DNA of 64,000 nt from Roseococcus pinisoli (GCF_018413645.1 NZ_JAHCDA010000002.1:434001-498000); one strand, 5' to 3'; positions 18,980-27,644 are shown, counted from the first letter of the stretch. Notes: a model not told the origin generated them from the letters alone. Numbers and translations are program-made.

Positions 18980-19861
18980 ATGAGCATACCCGAGAATATG
19001 ATGGATTCGTTCATCTCGTCTGAAAATGTGAAGACGATCCATGTCGTCGTCTATGGAGTTCATTCCCAGGACTGGACGAATGCTTTCGCCCCGGAGAGCG
19101 AGCTCTGGCACAGTCTGCCGCAGGTCGGTCAGGTATCCTGCATCGAGGCCGATCCCGGCGAGCTCGAGCGCCTGATGGCCGATAGCTCCCTGGAGGTCGT
19201 GGCGATTCCCCTCATGGAGGAGCATGCCGACCGGCTGCCTCCGCGGGTTGCCCGGTTCCATCCGTCCCGGCCGGTTTCCGACCTGCTGCGGAACAAGCGG
19301 CAGACGCTGGACTACGCGGCGGCGCAGGGCTTCGGGCATTGGTGCCCGGAGGTCTATGCCGAGGTCAGCCAGATCAGGTTTCCCTGCATCATCAAGCGGG
19401 TGGACCTCAATGCCAGCGCGGGGGTGGATATCGCCCATTCGCGCCGCGGGCTCGCGGCCCGGCTCGGCTCGGCGCTGGAGCTGCCGCCGGATGTGGTCGT
19501 CCAGGCCTTCGTCTATGGCTCCGAGGAATACGCGACCTACCTCGTGATGGAGGAGGGCGAGATCCTCTGGGATGCCACCTTCTGCTACGAGATGGAGTTC
19601 AGCGACGTGGTCCGGCGCCCGGGCACCGCGCCCGCGCAGCGAGTCGCGACACCGGGCCGCATCCTCGCGCAGTTCCGCGATTTCCTGGTGCCCTTGCGAT
19701 ATTCCGGCCCCTGCAACGTCGACTACAAGATCCGGCCCAATGGCGAGGCCGCGATCTTCGAGGTGAACCCCCGCCTGGGCGGCTCGCTGATGAAGCACGA
19801 GAACCTCGACCTGCGGCGCGAGGCCGTGGCGCTCATCCTGGATCGTGCCCGCTGTCCCTAG
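18980..19861 (+). CDS. ATP-grasp domain protein of unknown substrate
   Basis: Carbamoyl-phosphate-synthase-like ATP-grasp protein of 293 residues. Visible parts are the entry to the ATP-grasp fold ([20 protein letters not shown], about 95-114), a lysine strand [18 protein letters not shown], the adenine-binding strand [19 protein letters not shown] and the metal-binding segment [14 protein letters not shown] near the C-terminus with Glu and Asn ligands. Such enzymes join a carboxylate to an amine or thiol through an acyl phosphate. Substrate and partners cannot be told. It is divergent from acpXL and convergent with an MFS gene whose stop codon overlaps its own. The first 40 residues are unlike known families; ATG codons at 18998 and 19001 are alternative starts. 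Confidence 0.75.
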   Translation: MSIPENMMDSFISSENVKTIHVVVYGVHSQDWTNAFAPESELWHSLPQVGQVSCIEADPGELERLMADSSLEVVAIPLMEEHADRLPPRVARFHPSRPVSDLLRNKRQTLDYAAAQGFGHWCPEVYAEVSQIRFPCIIKRVDLNASAGVDIAHSRRGLAARLGSALELPPDVVVQAFVYGSEEYATYLVMEEGEILWDATFCYEMEFSDVVRRPGTAPAQRVATPGRILAQFRDFLVPLRYSGPCNVDYKIRPNGEAAIFEVNPRLGGSLMKHENLDLRREAVALILDRARCP

Positions 19862-21297
19862 TTGGCTGGGTCGCTGGCCTGGGACAGCGGGCGCGCCACG
19901 TCTTCCAGCGAGCGGCCCTCGGCGGCGAAGCCCAGTTTCCATTCGGTGCCCGCGGCCACCAGCATCAGGCTCGCGCCAAGCAGATAGCCCCACATGATGT
20001 CCTGGCGTTGCCCGCCCTCGATGAGCCAGCCGAACAGCGCGGGGCCGGCGACGCCGCCCACCGCCGTGCCCAGCGCGTAGAAGAGCGCGATGCCGAGGGC
20101 GCGCATCTCCAGCGGGAAGCTCTCGCCGACCGTGAGATAGGCCGCCGATGCGGCGGCGGAGGCGAAGAAGAAGATGACGGTCCAGGCCGCCGTCTGCTCC
20201 CAGGCGGAGAGCCAGCCCTGCGCGAAGGCGAGGCCGGTGGCCGCCATCAGTAGCCCCGCGATCGCATAGGTCGCCGTGATCATGATGCGGCGGCCGATGC
20301 TGTCGAAGAAGTGCCCGAGCGTCAGCGGCCCGGCCAGGTTGCCCAATGCGAAGGCCAGCATGAACCAGCCGATGTGCTGGGCCTCGATCCCGTAGAACTT
20401 CGTCAGGATCAGCGCATAGGTGAAGAAGACCGCATTGTAGCAGAAGGCCTGGCACGACATGAGGACGAGGCCGAGGATCGCCCGTTCGGGATAGGTTCGG
20501 AACAGGGTCCGCGCCACCTCGCCGAGGCCGGTATGCCGGCGCGGGTTGATGGAGATGGGCTTGCCCTGGACCTTCGGCAGGGGGCCTGCCTCAACCTCCA
20601 CCCAGGCTTCGATCTCGCCGACGACCTTCTCGGCCTCTTCCCGGCGGCCATGGGTCATGAGCCATCGCGGGCTTTCCGGGATCCAGCGGCGCAGGAAGAG
20701 CACCACGATCGACAGCGCGCCGCCGATCCCGAAGGCCAGCCGCCATCCGAGATCCGGATCGATCACCGCCGGGTCGAGCAGCACGACCGAGGCGAGCGCG
20801 CCGATGGAGGCCCCGCCCCAGAAGGTGCCGTTGATCGCGATATCGGTGACGCCGCGCCTACGGGCCGGGATGAGCTCCTGGATCGCGGAATTCACGGCGG
20901 AGTACTCGCCGCCGATGCCCGCCCCGGTGAGGAAGCGGAAGATGGCGAAGGACCAGAAATCCCAGGAAAAGCCGGTGGCGATCGTCGCGGAAAGATAGAG
21001 CAGGACGGTCAGGGTGAAGAGCTTCTTCCGCCCCAGCCGGTCGGCCAGCCAGCCGAAGAACAGCGCTCCGCAGACCGCGCCGAGCAGATAGGCCGAAGCC
21101 GTGAAGCCGATCTGCGTGCTGCTGAGGCGCAGGCTCGGCGAGTTGTGGATGGCGCCGGCCAGGGCGCCCACCAGCGTGACCTCGAGCCCGTCCAGCGTCC
21201 AGGTCACGCCGAGGGCGATCACCACCAGCCAGTGGAAGCGACTCCAGGGAAGACGATCGAGGCGGTGCGGGATGAGGGTGTTGAAGGGCGCGGCCAT
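19858..21297 (-). CDS. MFS transporter, sugar/metabolite-proton symporter type
   Basis: Major facilitator permease of 479 residues with 12 predicted membrane spans. It has the conserved loop [13 protein letters not shown] between TM2 and TM3, the segment [20 protein letters not shown] near TM4-5, and [20 protein letters not shown] after TM6, all typical of the sugar porter and aromatic-acid/metabolite symporter groups. A long central loop (about residues 215-255) is also typical. The ATG of [13 protein letters not shown] was chosen because the longer frame runs into the neighbouring MFS gene. Substrate unknown. Its stop codon shares the CTAG tetranucleotide with the stop of the convergent ATP-grasp gene. 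Confidence 0.87.
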   Translation of the reverse strand: MAAPFNTLIPHRLDRLPWSRFHWLVVIALGVTWTLDGLEVTLVGALAGAIHNSPSLRLSSTQIGFTASAYLLGAVCGALFFGWLADRLGRKKLFTLTVLLYLSATIATGFSWDFWSFAIFRFLTGAGIGGEYSAVNSAIQELIPARRRGVTDIAINGTFWGGASIGALASVVLLDPAVIDPDLGWRLAFGIGGALSIVVLFLRRWIPESPRWLMTHGRREEAEKVVGEIEAWVEVEAGPLPKVQGKPISINPRRHTGLGEVARTLFRTYPERAILGLVLMSCQAFCYNAVFFTYALILTKFYGIEAQHIGWFMLAFALGNLAGPLTLGHFFDSIGRRIMITATYAIAGLLMAATGLAFAQGWLSAWEQTAAWTVIFFFASAAASAAYLTVGESFPLEMRALGIALFYALGTAVGGVAGPALFGWLIEGGQRQDIMWGYLLGASLMLVAAGTEWKLGFAAEGRSLEDVARPLSQASDPAN

Positions 21298-21349
21298 CCG
21301 GGAAACAAGCTCCCGGAGGGCCGCGAGGTTGCGTCGGACCGTTACCGGC

Positions 21350-22555
21350 TCAGGGCTGCGCGGGGTCCGACCGCACCCGCATCGCGGCGAGCGAACCCGC
21401 CGAGAGAAGGAAGACCGCCCCGCCGAAGACATGGGTGGTGGGCACGAGGCCGATGGTCTGCACCATCAGCCCAGCGAGCAGAGCGGGCAGGCTGAAAGCC
21501 AGGTAGCTCTGCACGTAGAAGGCGGCCAGAAGCCCGGCCCGCTCCTGCGGGGCAGCCAGCGGCAGCAGGCTGCGCGAGGCGCCGAAGAACCCTCCGCCCA
21601 GCCCACCGCCGATGAGCACGGCGGCCGCGATCAGCAGCGGCACCGAGCCGGTCTGCGCGCCGAGCAGCAGCGCCAGCACGCCGAACGAGAGGGAGCCGGC
21701 GCCGGCCGCGAGGGCACGCTGCGGCGGCAGGCCGCGCCACACCAGCACGGCAGCGGCCGCGCTCAGCGTCATCAGGGCCACCACGGCCCCGCCGATGAGC
21801 GGCGAGGAGACGCCCGTCACGGCCCGCAGCAGCGAGGGCATCAGCGAAAGGTAGAAGCCGCCCGCGGCCCAGGCCGCCAGGTTCATCGGCGTGATGGCGA
21901 GCAAGGTGCGCCGGGCTTGCGGTGGCACCTCCACATGCGGCCGCAGGGAGGCGAGGGCGCCCGGCCGCCGTGCGGCGGTCTCGGGGATCCACCAGATCAG
22001 CGCCGCCTGCGTCAGGAAGGCCGCCAGCAGCAGCAGGTAGACGAGCTGGTGCGGCAGCGGCGCATAGGCGGCCAGCAGGCTTGCGCCCAGCGCGCCGGCG
22101 GCCATCCCGGCGAAGGGGGCGATGCTGTTGACCATGGGCGCGCGGGCACGGTCGGCATCGAGCAATGCCGCGCCCAGAGCGGCCGCGCCCATGCCGGCCG
22201 AGAGGCCCTGGACGACCCGGGCCGCCACGAGCATCGCGGGTGTCTCCGCGGTGGCGAAGAGGACCATGGCGCCGGCCGCCAGCAGCAGCGCCGCCGAGAT
22301 CACCGGCCGCCGCCCGATATGGTCGGAGAGGGAGCCCGCGGTCAGCAGCGCGACCAGCAGGGCCAGCGCATAGGCCGCGAAGATCAGGGTGAGGATGAGG
22401 GGCGGGAAACCCATCTCCTCCTGGTAGAGCCGGTAGAGCGGCGTGGGCGCGCTCGATCCGGCGAGGATGGTGCCGAGGGCGACGGCGCCGAAGCTGAGCA
22501 TGGCGCGGGAGGGAATGGCTTCCCCGACCGCCATGCAGGGGTTGGTGCTGGACAT
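21350..22555 (-). CDS. MFS transporter (DHA1-type efflux permease) under TetR control
   Basis: Twelve-span major facilitator of 401 residues. GSLSDHIGRRPVISAALLL is the TM2-TM3 signature and RVVQGLSAGMGAAALGAALL lies in TM4, resembling the drug/proton antiporter-1 and YnfM-like groups. It is divergent from a TetR-family regulator, and the 120-base gap carries two palindromes of the same design, one only 17 bases upstream of this start codon. Export of a small toxic compound, induced when that compound binds the regulator, is the usual meaning of this arrangement. The compound is not identifiable. Confidence 0.87.
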   Translation of the reverse strand: MSSTNPCMAVGEAIPSRAMLSFGAVALGTILAGSSAPTPLYRLYQEEMGFPPLILTLIFAAYALALLVALLTAGSLSDHIGRRPVISAALLLAAGAMVLFATAETPAMLVAARVVQGLSAGMGAAALGAALLDADRARAPMVNSIAPFAGMAAGALGASLLAAYAPLPHQLVYLLLLAAFLTQAALIWWIPETAARRPGALASLRPHVEVPPQARRTLLAITPMNLAAWAAGGFYLSLMPSLLRAVTGVSSPLIGGAVVALMTLSAAAAVLVWRGLPPQRALAAGAGSLSFGVLALLLGAQTGSVPLLIAAAVLIGGGLGGGFFGASRSLLPLAAPQERAGLLAAFYVQSYLAFSLPALLAGLMVQTIGLVPTTHVFGGAVFLLSAGSLAAMRVRSDPAQP

Positions 22556-22571
22556 CGGAGCTTGCGATCCC

Positions 22572-22594
22572 TTAATGCCAAGAATTGGCGTTAA
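22572..22594. promoter_or_regulatory. Palindromic operator 1 (TetR target candidate)
   Basis: TTAATGCCAA-GAA-TTGGCGTTAA is a 10-3-10 palindrome with one mismatch. It sits 17 bases upstream of the MFS start codon, where a bound repressor would block its promoter or ribosome entry. The second site at 22618-22640 has the same layout and outer bases. Confidence 0.7.
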
Positions 22595-22617
22595 GCGGAT
22601 GATGGCCCTCGCCGGGA

Positions 22618-22640
22618 TTAATGCAAATTTTTTGCGTTAG
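22618..22640. promoter_or_regulatory. Palindromic operator 2 (TetR target candidate)
   Basis: TTAATGCAAA-TTT-TTTGCGTTAG is a 10-3-10 palindrome with two mismatches, built like operator 1 (shared TTAATGC...GCGTTA). The two centres are 46 bases apart. It lies 38 bases before the regulator's GTG start and suggests autoregulation. Confidence 0.7.
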
Positions 22641-22677
22641 TGGCAGCCATGCGTGCACCGCAACGCGGAGAAGGGAT

Positions 22678-23250
22678 GTGGTCGTCAAGGAAAGGGTACG
22701 CCCCGGCGGGCGCAGCGCGCGGATCCAGGCCTCGGTGCATGCGGCGGTGGATGCCCTGCTGGAGCAGATGGACCGGGCGGAGCTCACCATCCCCGTCATC
22801 GCGGAGCGTGCGGGCGTCACGCCCTCCACCATCTACCGGCGCTGGGGCAATCTCGGCGAACTGCTTTCCGACGTCGCGGTGAAGCGCCTGCGCCCCGCCG
22901 CCGAGCCCGCCGATACCGGCACGGCGAAGTCGGACCTGCTGGCCTGGGCGGAGCAATATGCGGAGGAGATGTCCTCCGAAGTGGGGCGGGCGATGATCCG
23001 CGACGTGATGGCGAGCCCCACCGAGAACAATGCCGAACGCTGCTGCGGCTATACCTACGAGCAGCTGCAGGCGATCTCAGACCGGGCGGAGGCCCGCGGC
23101 GAGGCCGGCCTCGACGTCGAGGCGGTGCTGGACCTCGTCGTCGCGCCGATCATGTATCGCATCCTCTTCCTCGCGCCGCCGGATGTGGCGCATTGCCGTG
23201 CGCTGGTGGAGCGGGCGCTGCCCGGGCAGGGCCAGAAGCGCGGGGGTTAG
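22678..23250 (+). CDS. TetR/AcrR family transcriptional regulator
   Basis: One-component repressor of 190 residues. The N-terminal helix-turn-helix is at about residues 30-60 (LTIPVIAERAGVTPSTIYRR followed by WGNLGELLSDVAV). The C-terminal ligand and dimer domain has the usual ALVERALP helix near its end. A GTG at 22678 with GGAG seven bases upstream was chosen; an ATG at 22621 is inside operator 2 and is unlikely. It is divergent from an MFS efflux gene and most likely represses both promoters through the two palindromes between them. Its stop codon overlaps that of the convergent oxidase gene. Confidence 0.88.
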   Translation: MVVKERVRPGGRSARIQASVHAAVDALLEQMDRAELTIPVIAERAGVTPSTIYRRWGNLGELLSDVAVKRLRPAAEPADTGTAKSDLLAWAEQYAEEMSSEVGRAMIRDVMASPTENNAERCCGYTYEQLQAISDRAEARGEAGLDVEAVLDLVVAPIMYRILFLAPPDVAHCRALVERALPGQGQKRGG

Positions 23251-24488
23251 AACCGCTCCGGCCGATAGGGCGCCGGATCCAGGAAGGGTACCTCGCCCGT
23301 CATCATCTCGGCGACCAGGCGGCCGGTCGTCGGCCCCAGAGTCAGGCCCTGATGGCCGTGGCCGAAGGCGCACCAGACGCTCTGACGGCGCGGCAAGGGC
23401 CCGATCACCGGCATCATGTCGGGCATACAAGGCCGGATGCCCATCCATGGCTCGGCCTCGACCCGGTCCGCCAGGGGCAGCAGGCGCCGCGCCAGCGGCT
23501 CCGCGCGCTCGAGCTGGATGGGTGTCTTGGCGCCGTCGGTGAAGGCGAACTCGGCCCCGCTGGTGAGGCGGATGCCCGCGCGCATGGGCATGAGGGTGAA
23601 GCCCGCATTCGCGTCGAGGATGGGGCGGTTCAGCACCGCATTGCCCTGCATGCCGTAGTGGTAATGGTAGCCGCGCTTGCCGAAGAGCGGCGGCGAGTAG
23701 CCCAGCGGCCCGGTCACTTTCGGCGCCCAGGCCCCGAGCGCGACGACGACCCGCGCGGCCTCCACCGGCCCTTCCTGCGTATGCACCTTCCAGCCCGCCC
23801 CCTGGGCGGCGAGCGTCGTCGCGTCGCCCAGGACGAAGCGGCCGCCGGCATCCAGGAACTGCCGGCAATAGGCGAGGGTGAGCCCATGCGGATCGGTGAC
23901 CGAGAGAGGGTCCGTCCAGTTCAGGGCGCCCACGCGCCGGACCAGCAGATGCGGCTCGGCCGCCGCGACGCCGTCGCCGTCCAGCACGTCGAAGCCCACG
24001 GCGTGGTCGCGCTTGCCGACCTCGGCCGCGGCGATGGCGGCTTCGAGCGCGACGGGATCGTTGTAGAGCCGCAGGAAGCCGACGGAGCGGATCAGCTCCA
24101 TCGCCTCCGTGCCTTTCGCGAGCGCCAGGTGCTCGTCGCAGCAGGTGCGGATCAGCTCCGACCAGGCGAGGACGATCTGCGCATAGCGCGCCGGCTCCGA
24201 ATGCCACCAGTAGCGCAGCAGCGGCGAGGCGTAGGAGGGCAGCGCGAGCGGATGGTAATAGGCATCCACGGAATTGTTCCGCGCGATGCGCAGCAGCTCC
24301 GAGATGGTGCGCGGGAAGGCGTGCGGATAGACGGCCTCGCGCTGGATCAGCCCGGCATTGCCGAAGGAAGCGCCTTCGCCGGGGCCCTGGCGGTCCACCA
24401 GCACCACGTCGCACCCCCTCCGCCGCAGGTGGAGGGCGACGGACACGCCCACCATTCCTGCGCCGAGCACCACCACCGATCCACGCAT
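23247..24488 (-). CDS. FAD-dependent oxidoreductase, D-amino acid dehydrogenase (DadA) type
   Basis: DAO-fold flavoenzyme of 413 residues. The dinucleotide motif VVLGAGMVGVSVALHLRRRG is at the very N-terminus, followed by EGASFGNAGLIQREAVYPHA, a typical DadA segment. The C-terminal FAD contact is CAFGHGHQGLTLGPTTGRLV. Such enzymes oxidise D-amino acids or other amines to 2-oxo acids and pass electrons to the respiratory chain. The ATG of MRGSVVVLGAG was chosen because a Rossmann fold normally begins there. Two D-aminoacylases elsewhere in the window would supply D-amino acids, but there is no direct link in position. Confidence 0.86.
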   Translation of the reverse strand: MRGSVVVLGAGMVGVSVALHLRRRGCDVVLVDRQGPGEGASFGNAGLIQREAVYPHAFPRTISELLRIARNNSVDAYYHPLALPSYASPLLRYWWHSEPARYAQIVLAWSELIRTCCDEHLALAKGTEAMELIRSVGFLRLYNDPVALEAAIAAAEVGKRDHAVGFDVLDGDGVAAAEPHLLVRRVGALNWTDPLSVTDPHGLTLAYCRQFLDAGGRFVLGDATTLAAQGAGWKVHTQEGPVEAARVVVALGAWAPKVTGPLGYSPPLFGKRGYHYHYGMQGNAVLNRPILDANAGFTLMPMRAGIRLTSGAEFAFTDGAKTPIQLERAEPLARRLLPLADRVEAEPWMGIRPCMPDMMPVIGPLPRRQSVWCAFGHGHQGLTLGPTTGRLVAEMMTGEVPFLDPAPYRPERF

Positions 24489-24651
24489 GCCTTGCCCCCG
24501 GCTCCCGGCACGACGCCGTGCCGCGATCAGCATGCGCGACGTCTTGGGGGGTGGCAACGCGGCGGCGGGTGCCCAACACTGAAATCGCCGCCCGTTGCAT
24601 CCCGGCAGCGGCGCGGCCACATCATCCGGCGAACCGACGAAGGAATCTCCC

Positions 24652-25161
24652 ATGACCGAGCGTGCCATCCTTGCTGGCGGCTGCTTCTGGGGAATGCAGG
24701 ACCTGATCCGGCGGCTGGACGGCGTGGTCTCCACGCGGGTCGGCTATTCGGGCGGCGACGTCCCGAACGCGACCTACCGGAACCACGGCACCCATGCCGA
24801 GGCGATCGAGATCGTCTTCGACCCCACGCGCATCAGCTACCGGCGGCTCCTGGAATTCTTCTTCCAGATCCATGACCCGACGACGCCCAACCGTCAGGGC
24901 AACGACCGGGGCCTCAGCTACCGTTCGGGCATCTTCTATGCGGATGACGAGCAGAAGCGCGTTGCCCTCGACACCATCGCCGACGTGGAGGCTTCGGGCC
25001 TCTGGCCGGGCAAGGTGGTGACGGAAGTCGCCGCGGCAGGCCCCTTCTGGGAGGCCGAGCCCGAGCACCAGGATTACCTGGAGCGGATTCCGAACGGCTA
25101 TACCTGCCACTTCGTGCGGCCGAACTGGCGCCTGCCCGTGCGGGCCAGCGCGGCGGAATAG
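24652..25161 (+). CDS. msrA: Peptide-methionine (S)-S-oxide reductase
   Basis: Repairs methionine-S-sulfoxide in oxidised proteins. Length is 169 residues. The catalytic cysteine is Cys11 in [12 protein letters not shown], and [20 protein letters not shown] and [19 protein letters not shown] are the other MsrA signatures. AAGGAA precedes the ATG. It stands alone next to tRNA-Leu and marks the last core gene before the disturbed region. There is no fused MsrB domain. Confidence 0.95.
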   Translation: MTERAILAGGCFWGMQDLIRRLDGVVSTRVGYSGGDVPNATYRNHGTHAEAIEIVFDPTRISYRRLLEFFFQIHDPTTPNRQGNDRGLSYRSGIFYADDEQKRVALDTIADVEASGLWPGKVVTEVAAAGPFWEAEPEHQDYLERIPNGYTCHFVRPNWRLPVRASAAE

Positions 25162-25202
25162 CCATCATCGGAAGGTCCGCGGCGGCTCGGGGTCTGGCCA
25201 GA

Positions 25203-25289
25203 TGGTGCGGGTGGCCGGACTCGAACCGGCAAGGTCTTGCGACCGGGAGATTTTGAGTCTCCTGCGTGGACCAATTCCGCCACACCCGC
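25203..25289 (-). tRNA. tRNA-Leu (anticodon CAA)
   Basis: Reading the minus strand, a 7-bp acceptor stem GCGGGTG/CACCCGC closes a cloverleaf with a long variable arm, as in class II tRNAs. The anticodon stem GGAGA/TCTCC holds loop CTCAAAA, giving anticodon CAA for the UUG codon. The T arm reads CCGGTTCGAGTCCGG. Discriminator A is followed by an encoded CCA. It is transcribed leftward, and its upstream flank (25290 onward) is the disturbed region. Confidence 0.93.
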
Positions 25290-25298
25290 GTGCGCGTC

Positions 25299-25758
25299 AT
25301 GACGCAGCGAACCGTCTTTACTCCGCATCCCGTCGACCCCGCAATCCGACTGGTGCAGTTCCGGCGAGGGGCTAGCCCAGTCGTCGACGCCGAGATCACG
25401 ATGGCGGACGGGGTGAAAAAGCTCGTCTCGACGAAGAAAATCGAAATTACCCAAGCAGCTTTTGCGGCCGTCTCGCTGAAAGACAAGCTGTTTGGGATAG
25501 CCGCCACGGGCGCGTCCGTGGTGCTACGCAAGGCGGTCAACCCACCTTCAGCCATGCGACCGACGCGATCGTTGACGAGCTTGATGCGAAAGCGCTTGGC
25601 GAGAAGCGGGCACACGCCCACGAGCCAGAACGCATTCAGCGTCGGAAAGGCGCAATGTTCGCCGGCAATCGGACCATCATCAACACCGGCCTGAAACCCG
25701 TTATCGGAGGATTGACCTATAGCGATATCACCCGGAGCGCGGTCGATCGTCTCCTCTT
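25299..25758 (+). pseudogene. Frameshifted gene fragment truncated by an IS element
   Basis: Coding-like sequence in two frames. From the ATG at 25299 one frame reads MTQRTVFTPHPVDPAIRL and continues through ITQAAFAAVSLKDKLFGIAA to about 25540. The coding pattern then moves to the next frame (THATDAIVDEL-like, then GAMFAGNRTIINTGLKPVIG, LTYSDITRSAVDRLL) and stops at the left end of the IS. A single indel near 25540 plus IS insertion would explain it. The product is not recognised. It starts 10 bases from the 5' end of tRNA-Leu, so it probably covers the tRNA promoter, which fits a recent arrival. Confidence 0.4.
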
Positions 25759-25760
25759 AA

Positions 25761-26540
25761 TGACTGTTTGAGAACGGGTTGGCGCGTCGTGGATGAGGTG
25801 ATTCAAGCTCGGAATATGGACCCGAGAGACGCGCCGCCGGATGGCCGAGATTGCCCGCAAGACGAAGCGCTGCCCGTCTGATCTTCGGGTGAGCAGGGGG
25901 CGCAGGTCGAGCCGCCAAGCTACCGGGACGGGGCAGGAAGCCATCGGTGGACCTGCGCGAGCTGTTGAACGCGATCCGCTATCTGGCGCGCTCGGGCGGT
26001 GGCTGGCGGATGCTGGATCGCGGGGCGGCGGGGCGGGAGGCAAGCCCAGCGGCGGGGTTCTCGACAGCCAGACGGTGAAAGCCCCCTTCGCCGAGGTGCG
26101 CGGCTATGACGGCGGCAAGCGGATCGTCGGACGCAAACGCCATGTCGCCGTGGACACCGATGGGCGGCTGCTCATGGTCCATCTCACCCCGGCCGATGTG
26201 TCGGACAGTGCCGGCGCCCAGGCAATCCTGCCCGCCATCCGCAAGCGCTGGCCGTGGCTCAGGCACCTATTGGCGGAGGCGGGCTACGATCGAACGAGAC
26301 TGATGGACAAGGCGGCCTCCTCGACTTCGTTGTCGAGATCGTGAGGCGCTCAGATCCAAAGGGATTTCACATCCTCCCACGACGCTGGGGGGTGGAGCGG
26401 ATCTTCGGCTGGATGATCCGATGGCGCTGCCTCATCCGAGATTACGAGCAACGCTTCGACGTCTCAGAAGCCGTGATTCATCTCGTCATGAGCGCCCTCC
26501 TCCTGCGTAGGATCACCCATCGCTGAATTCTCAACAGTCA
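25761..26540 (+). mobile_element. Decayed IS5-family insertion sequence
   Basis: The left end TGACTGTTTGAGAA and the reversed right end TGACTGTTGAGAA are imperfect terminal inverted repeats about 780 bp apart, enclosing a broken IS5-family transposase. The same left end occurs again at 27800. The flanking trinucleotides (TTA left, TGA right) do not match, so no clear target-site duplication remains. An intact IS5-family element would be somewhat longer, and an internal deletion is evident in the transposase. Confidence 0.75.
25816..26526 (+). pseudogene. IS5-family transposase, frameshifted and internally deleted
   Basis: Pieces of a DDE transposase lie in at least three frames. An N-terminal part resembles the RYPSDLTDEEWAQ type, damaged by changes around 25830-25930. 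A central catalytic strand reads VLDSQTVKAPFAEVRGYDGG, followed by GRKRHVAVDTDGRLLMVHL. The C-terminal part, GVERIFGWMIRWRCLIRDYE, carries the last acidic residue region. The segment after LARSGGGWRML, which should hold the middle of the protein, is missing. It cannot make an active enzyme. Confidence 0.72.
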
Positions 26541-26811
26541 TTGAGGAGGAAAAGTATTAGCCGAGGACAGATATTGGCATGCCAAATACCAATGGCCGAG
26601 AACCCACATATCGGCGCCAAGTCAGTCAGACTTAATCCCACCATGGGGGGAGGCAGTGGCAAAAAGGATAGGCTGTTCGCCACTGGACGGGGCACGGATA
26701 GGTGCCGCTAGGGGGAGGTGCGGCCAGGCAGGAGAGCCCGTCTACGGTTATTGCTTTGATGATGCAGTGCTAATCCTAACTACTTCGATGCAGATTAAGT
26801 CATTAACTTTA
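26541..26811. other. Unassigned sequence between the IS and the AT-rich gene
   Basis: Composition falls from high GC at the left to AT-rich at the right. One frame from the IS edge is open and reads MAENPHIGAKSVRLNPTMGG then GSGKKDRLFATGRGTDRCR before a stop near 26710. This could be the other half of the gene cut by the IS or of a different gene. Nothing recognisable otherwise. Confidence 0.3.
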
Positions 26812-26834
26812 TTTGCATATAATTTTATTGCAAA
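26812..26834 (+). promoter_or_regulatory. Candidate promoter with a dyad around the -10 box
   Basis: A perfect TATAAT (26818-26823) lies 17 bases after a weak -35-like TTAAGT (26795-26800). The -10 box is enclosed by TTTGCA (26812-26817) and its reverse complement TGCAAA (26829-26834), an arrangement suited to a repressor. It is the best promoter candidate for the AT-rich gene downstream. Confidence 0.4.
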
Positions 26835-26915
26835 AAGATTTTAAAGGTAATTTTTTATAGAACATTCAACCTAGGGTTGATAGCATGCATGCCGAAAAAT
26901 GTCGGGGAGTGTGTC

Positions 26916-27644
26916 GTGGACCTTAAGTATATATATAAAGTTACGCCGAACTATAAGATTACTTCACTTATCCGGGATCGGTTTTTCACGACCCCAACCA
27001 CGCCGTCAGTAGGAAATTTAGAAGCTGGCGATATACTTGTAAAAATGGCGGACGGTACTTTGGTTAATAACGCAATAAATATTGGGCAGAGTATTTTGGC
27101 TGGAGATCATAGTCTCTGGACGCATGCCGGGTTAGCCACTTCGAGCACCATGATCGCCGAAATGAACGGGAAAGGCCTACAGCAACACAGCCTTTCTGGG
27201 GAAAATTCGACATATACATATGCAGTTTTCCGCTGCAATTACAGACAAGTTGCAATGGCCGCCGATGAGGTAAATTCTAAATTAACATTTCTAGGCAATA
27301 AAATAGTATATAATGGAAAAGGTGCAGTGTCTTCTTTATTTCCATCTATTGTTGAAAGTAAAAATAAAAATAGATTGAACGCGGTTATAGAAAAAACATT
27401 AAGTGGAGGAGAATTTGGCTTATTCTGCTCTGAACACGTGGTCTTTTGTTATCTTGCTGCACTGGAAGAAGAGAATGCTATTCAACTTATTGAAAATGAT
27501 TTCAAATTTGCGAAATTAAAAATGCAAGATTTCTTTAATAAAGAACCTGCGTATTATAGTCCTGGTTACCTTTATGGGATGTTGATGTCCAATAAACTTT
27601 TTAAATATCTAGGAAAGTGGAGCGGCATGAAATGGATTGGTTGA
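26916..27644 (+). CDS. AT-rich orphan, permuted papain-fold (YiiX/NlpC-P60-like) hydrolase candidate
   Basis: Protein of 242 residues from the GTG at 26916, chosen because GGGGAG lies six bases upstream; ATG 26889 and TTG 26877 are alternatives. The architecture fits circularly permuted NlpC/P60 proteins: a first strand EAGDILVKMADG, a histidine strand WTHAGLATSSTMIAEMNGKG, then after about 90 residues a cysteine helix FGLFCSEHVVFCYLAALEEE. Counted from 26916 the His is residue 70, the acidic residue 82 and the Cys 171. Relatives cleave peptides, amides or thioesters. Codon use (AAA, AAT, TTA, ATA) is unlike every neighbour and marks recent transfer. No signal peptide is evident. Substrate and role are unknown; an effector or toxin is one possibility. 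Confidence 0.6.
   Translation: MDLKYIYKVTPNYKITSLIRDRFFTTPTTPSVGNLEAGDILVKMADGTLVNNAINIGQSILAGDHSLWTHAGLATSSTMIAEMNGKGLQQHSLSGENSTYTYAVFRCNYRQVAMAADEVNSKLTFLGNKIVYNGKGAVSSLFPSIVESKNKNRLNAVIEKTLSGGEFGLFCSEHVVFCYLAALEEENAIQLIENDFKFAKLKMQDFFNKEPAYYSPGYLYGMLMSNKLFKYLGKWSGMKWIG

Noticed and set aside
25203-25289. tRNA-Leu as attachment site of a genomic island
   Set aside because: The disturbed region lies on the 5' side of the tRNA, whereas integrases use the 3' end. No integrase gene or repeated 3' tRNA fragment is visible.
25098-25454. Minus-strand frame containing HAGDSKSPGRKTLPVRVRPP
   Set aside because: This is the translation of the tRNA-Leu gene itself, a common spurious product.
26916-27644. 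Toxin-antitoxin or phage-defence module around the AT-rich gene
   Set aside because: No second gene with a recognisable antitoxin, nuclease or NTPase motif is present. The two small downstream frames are not supported well enough to claim a module.
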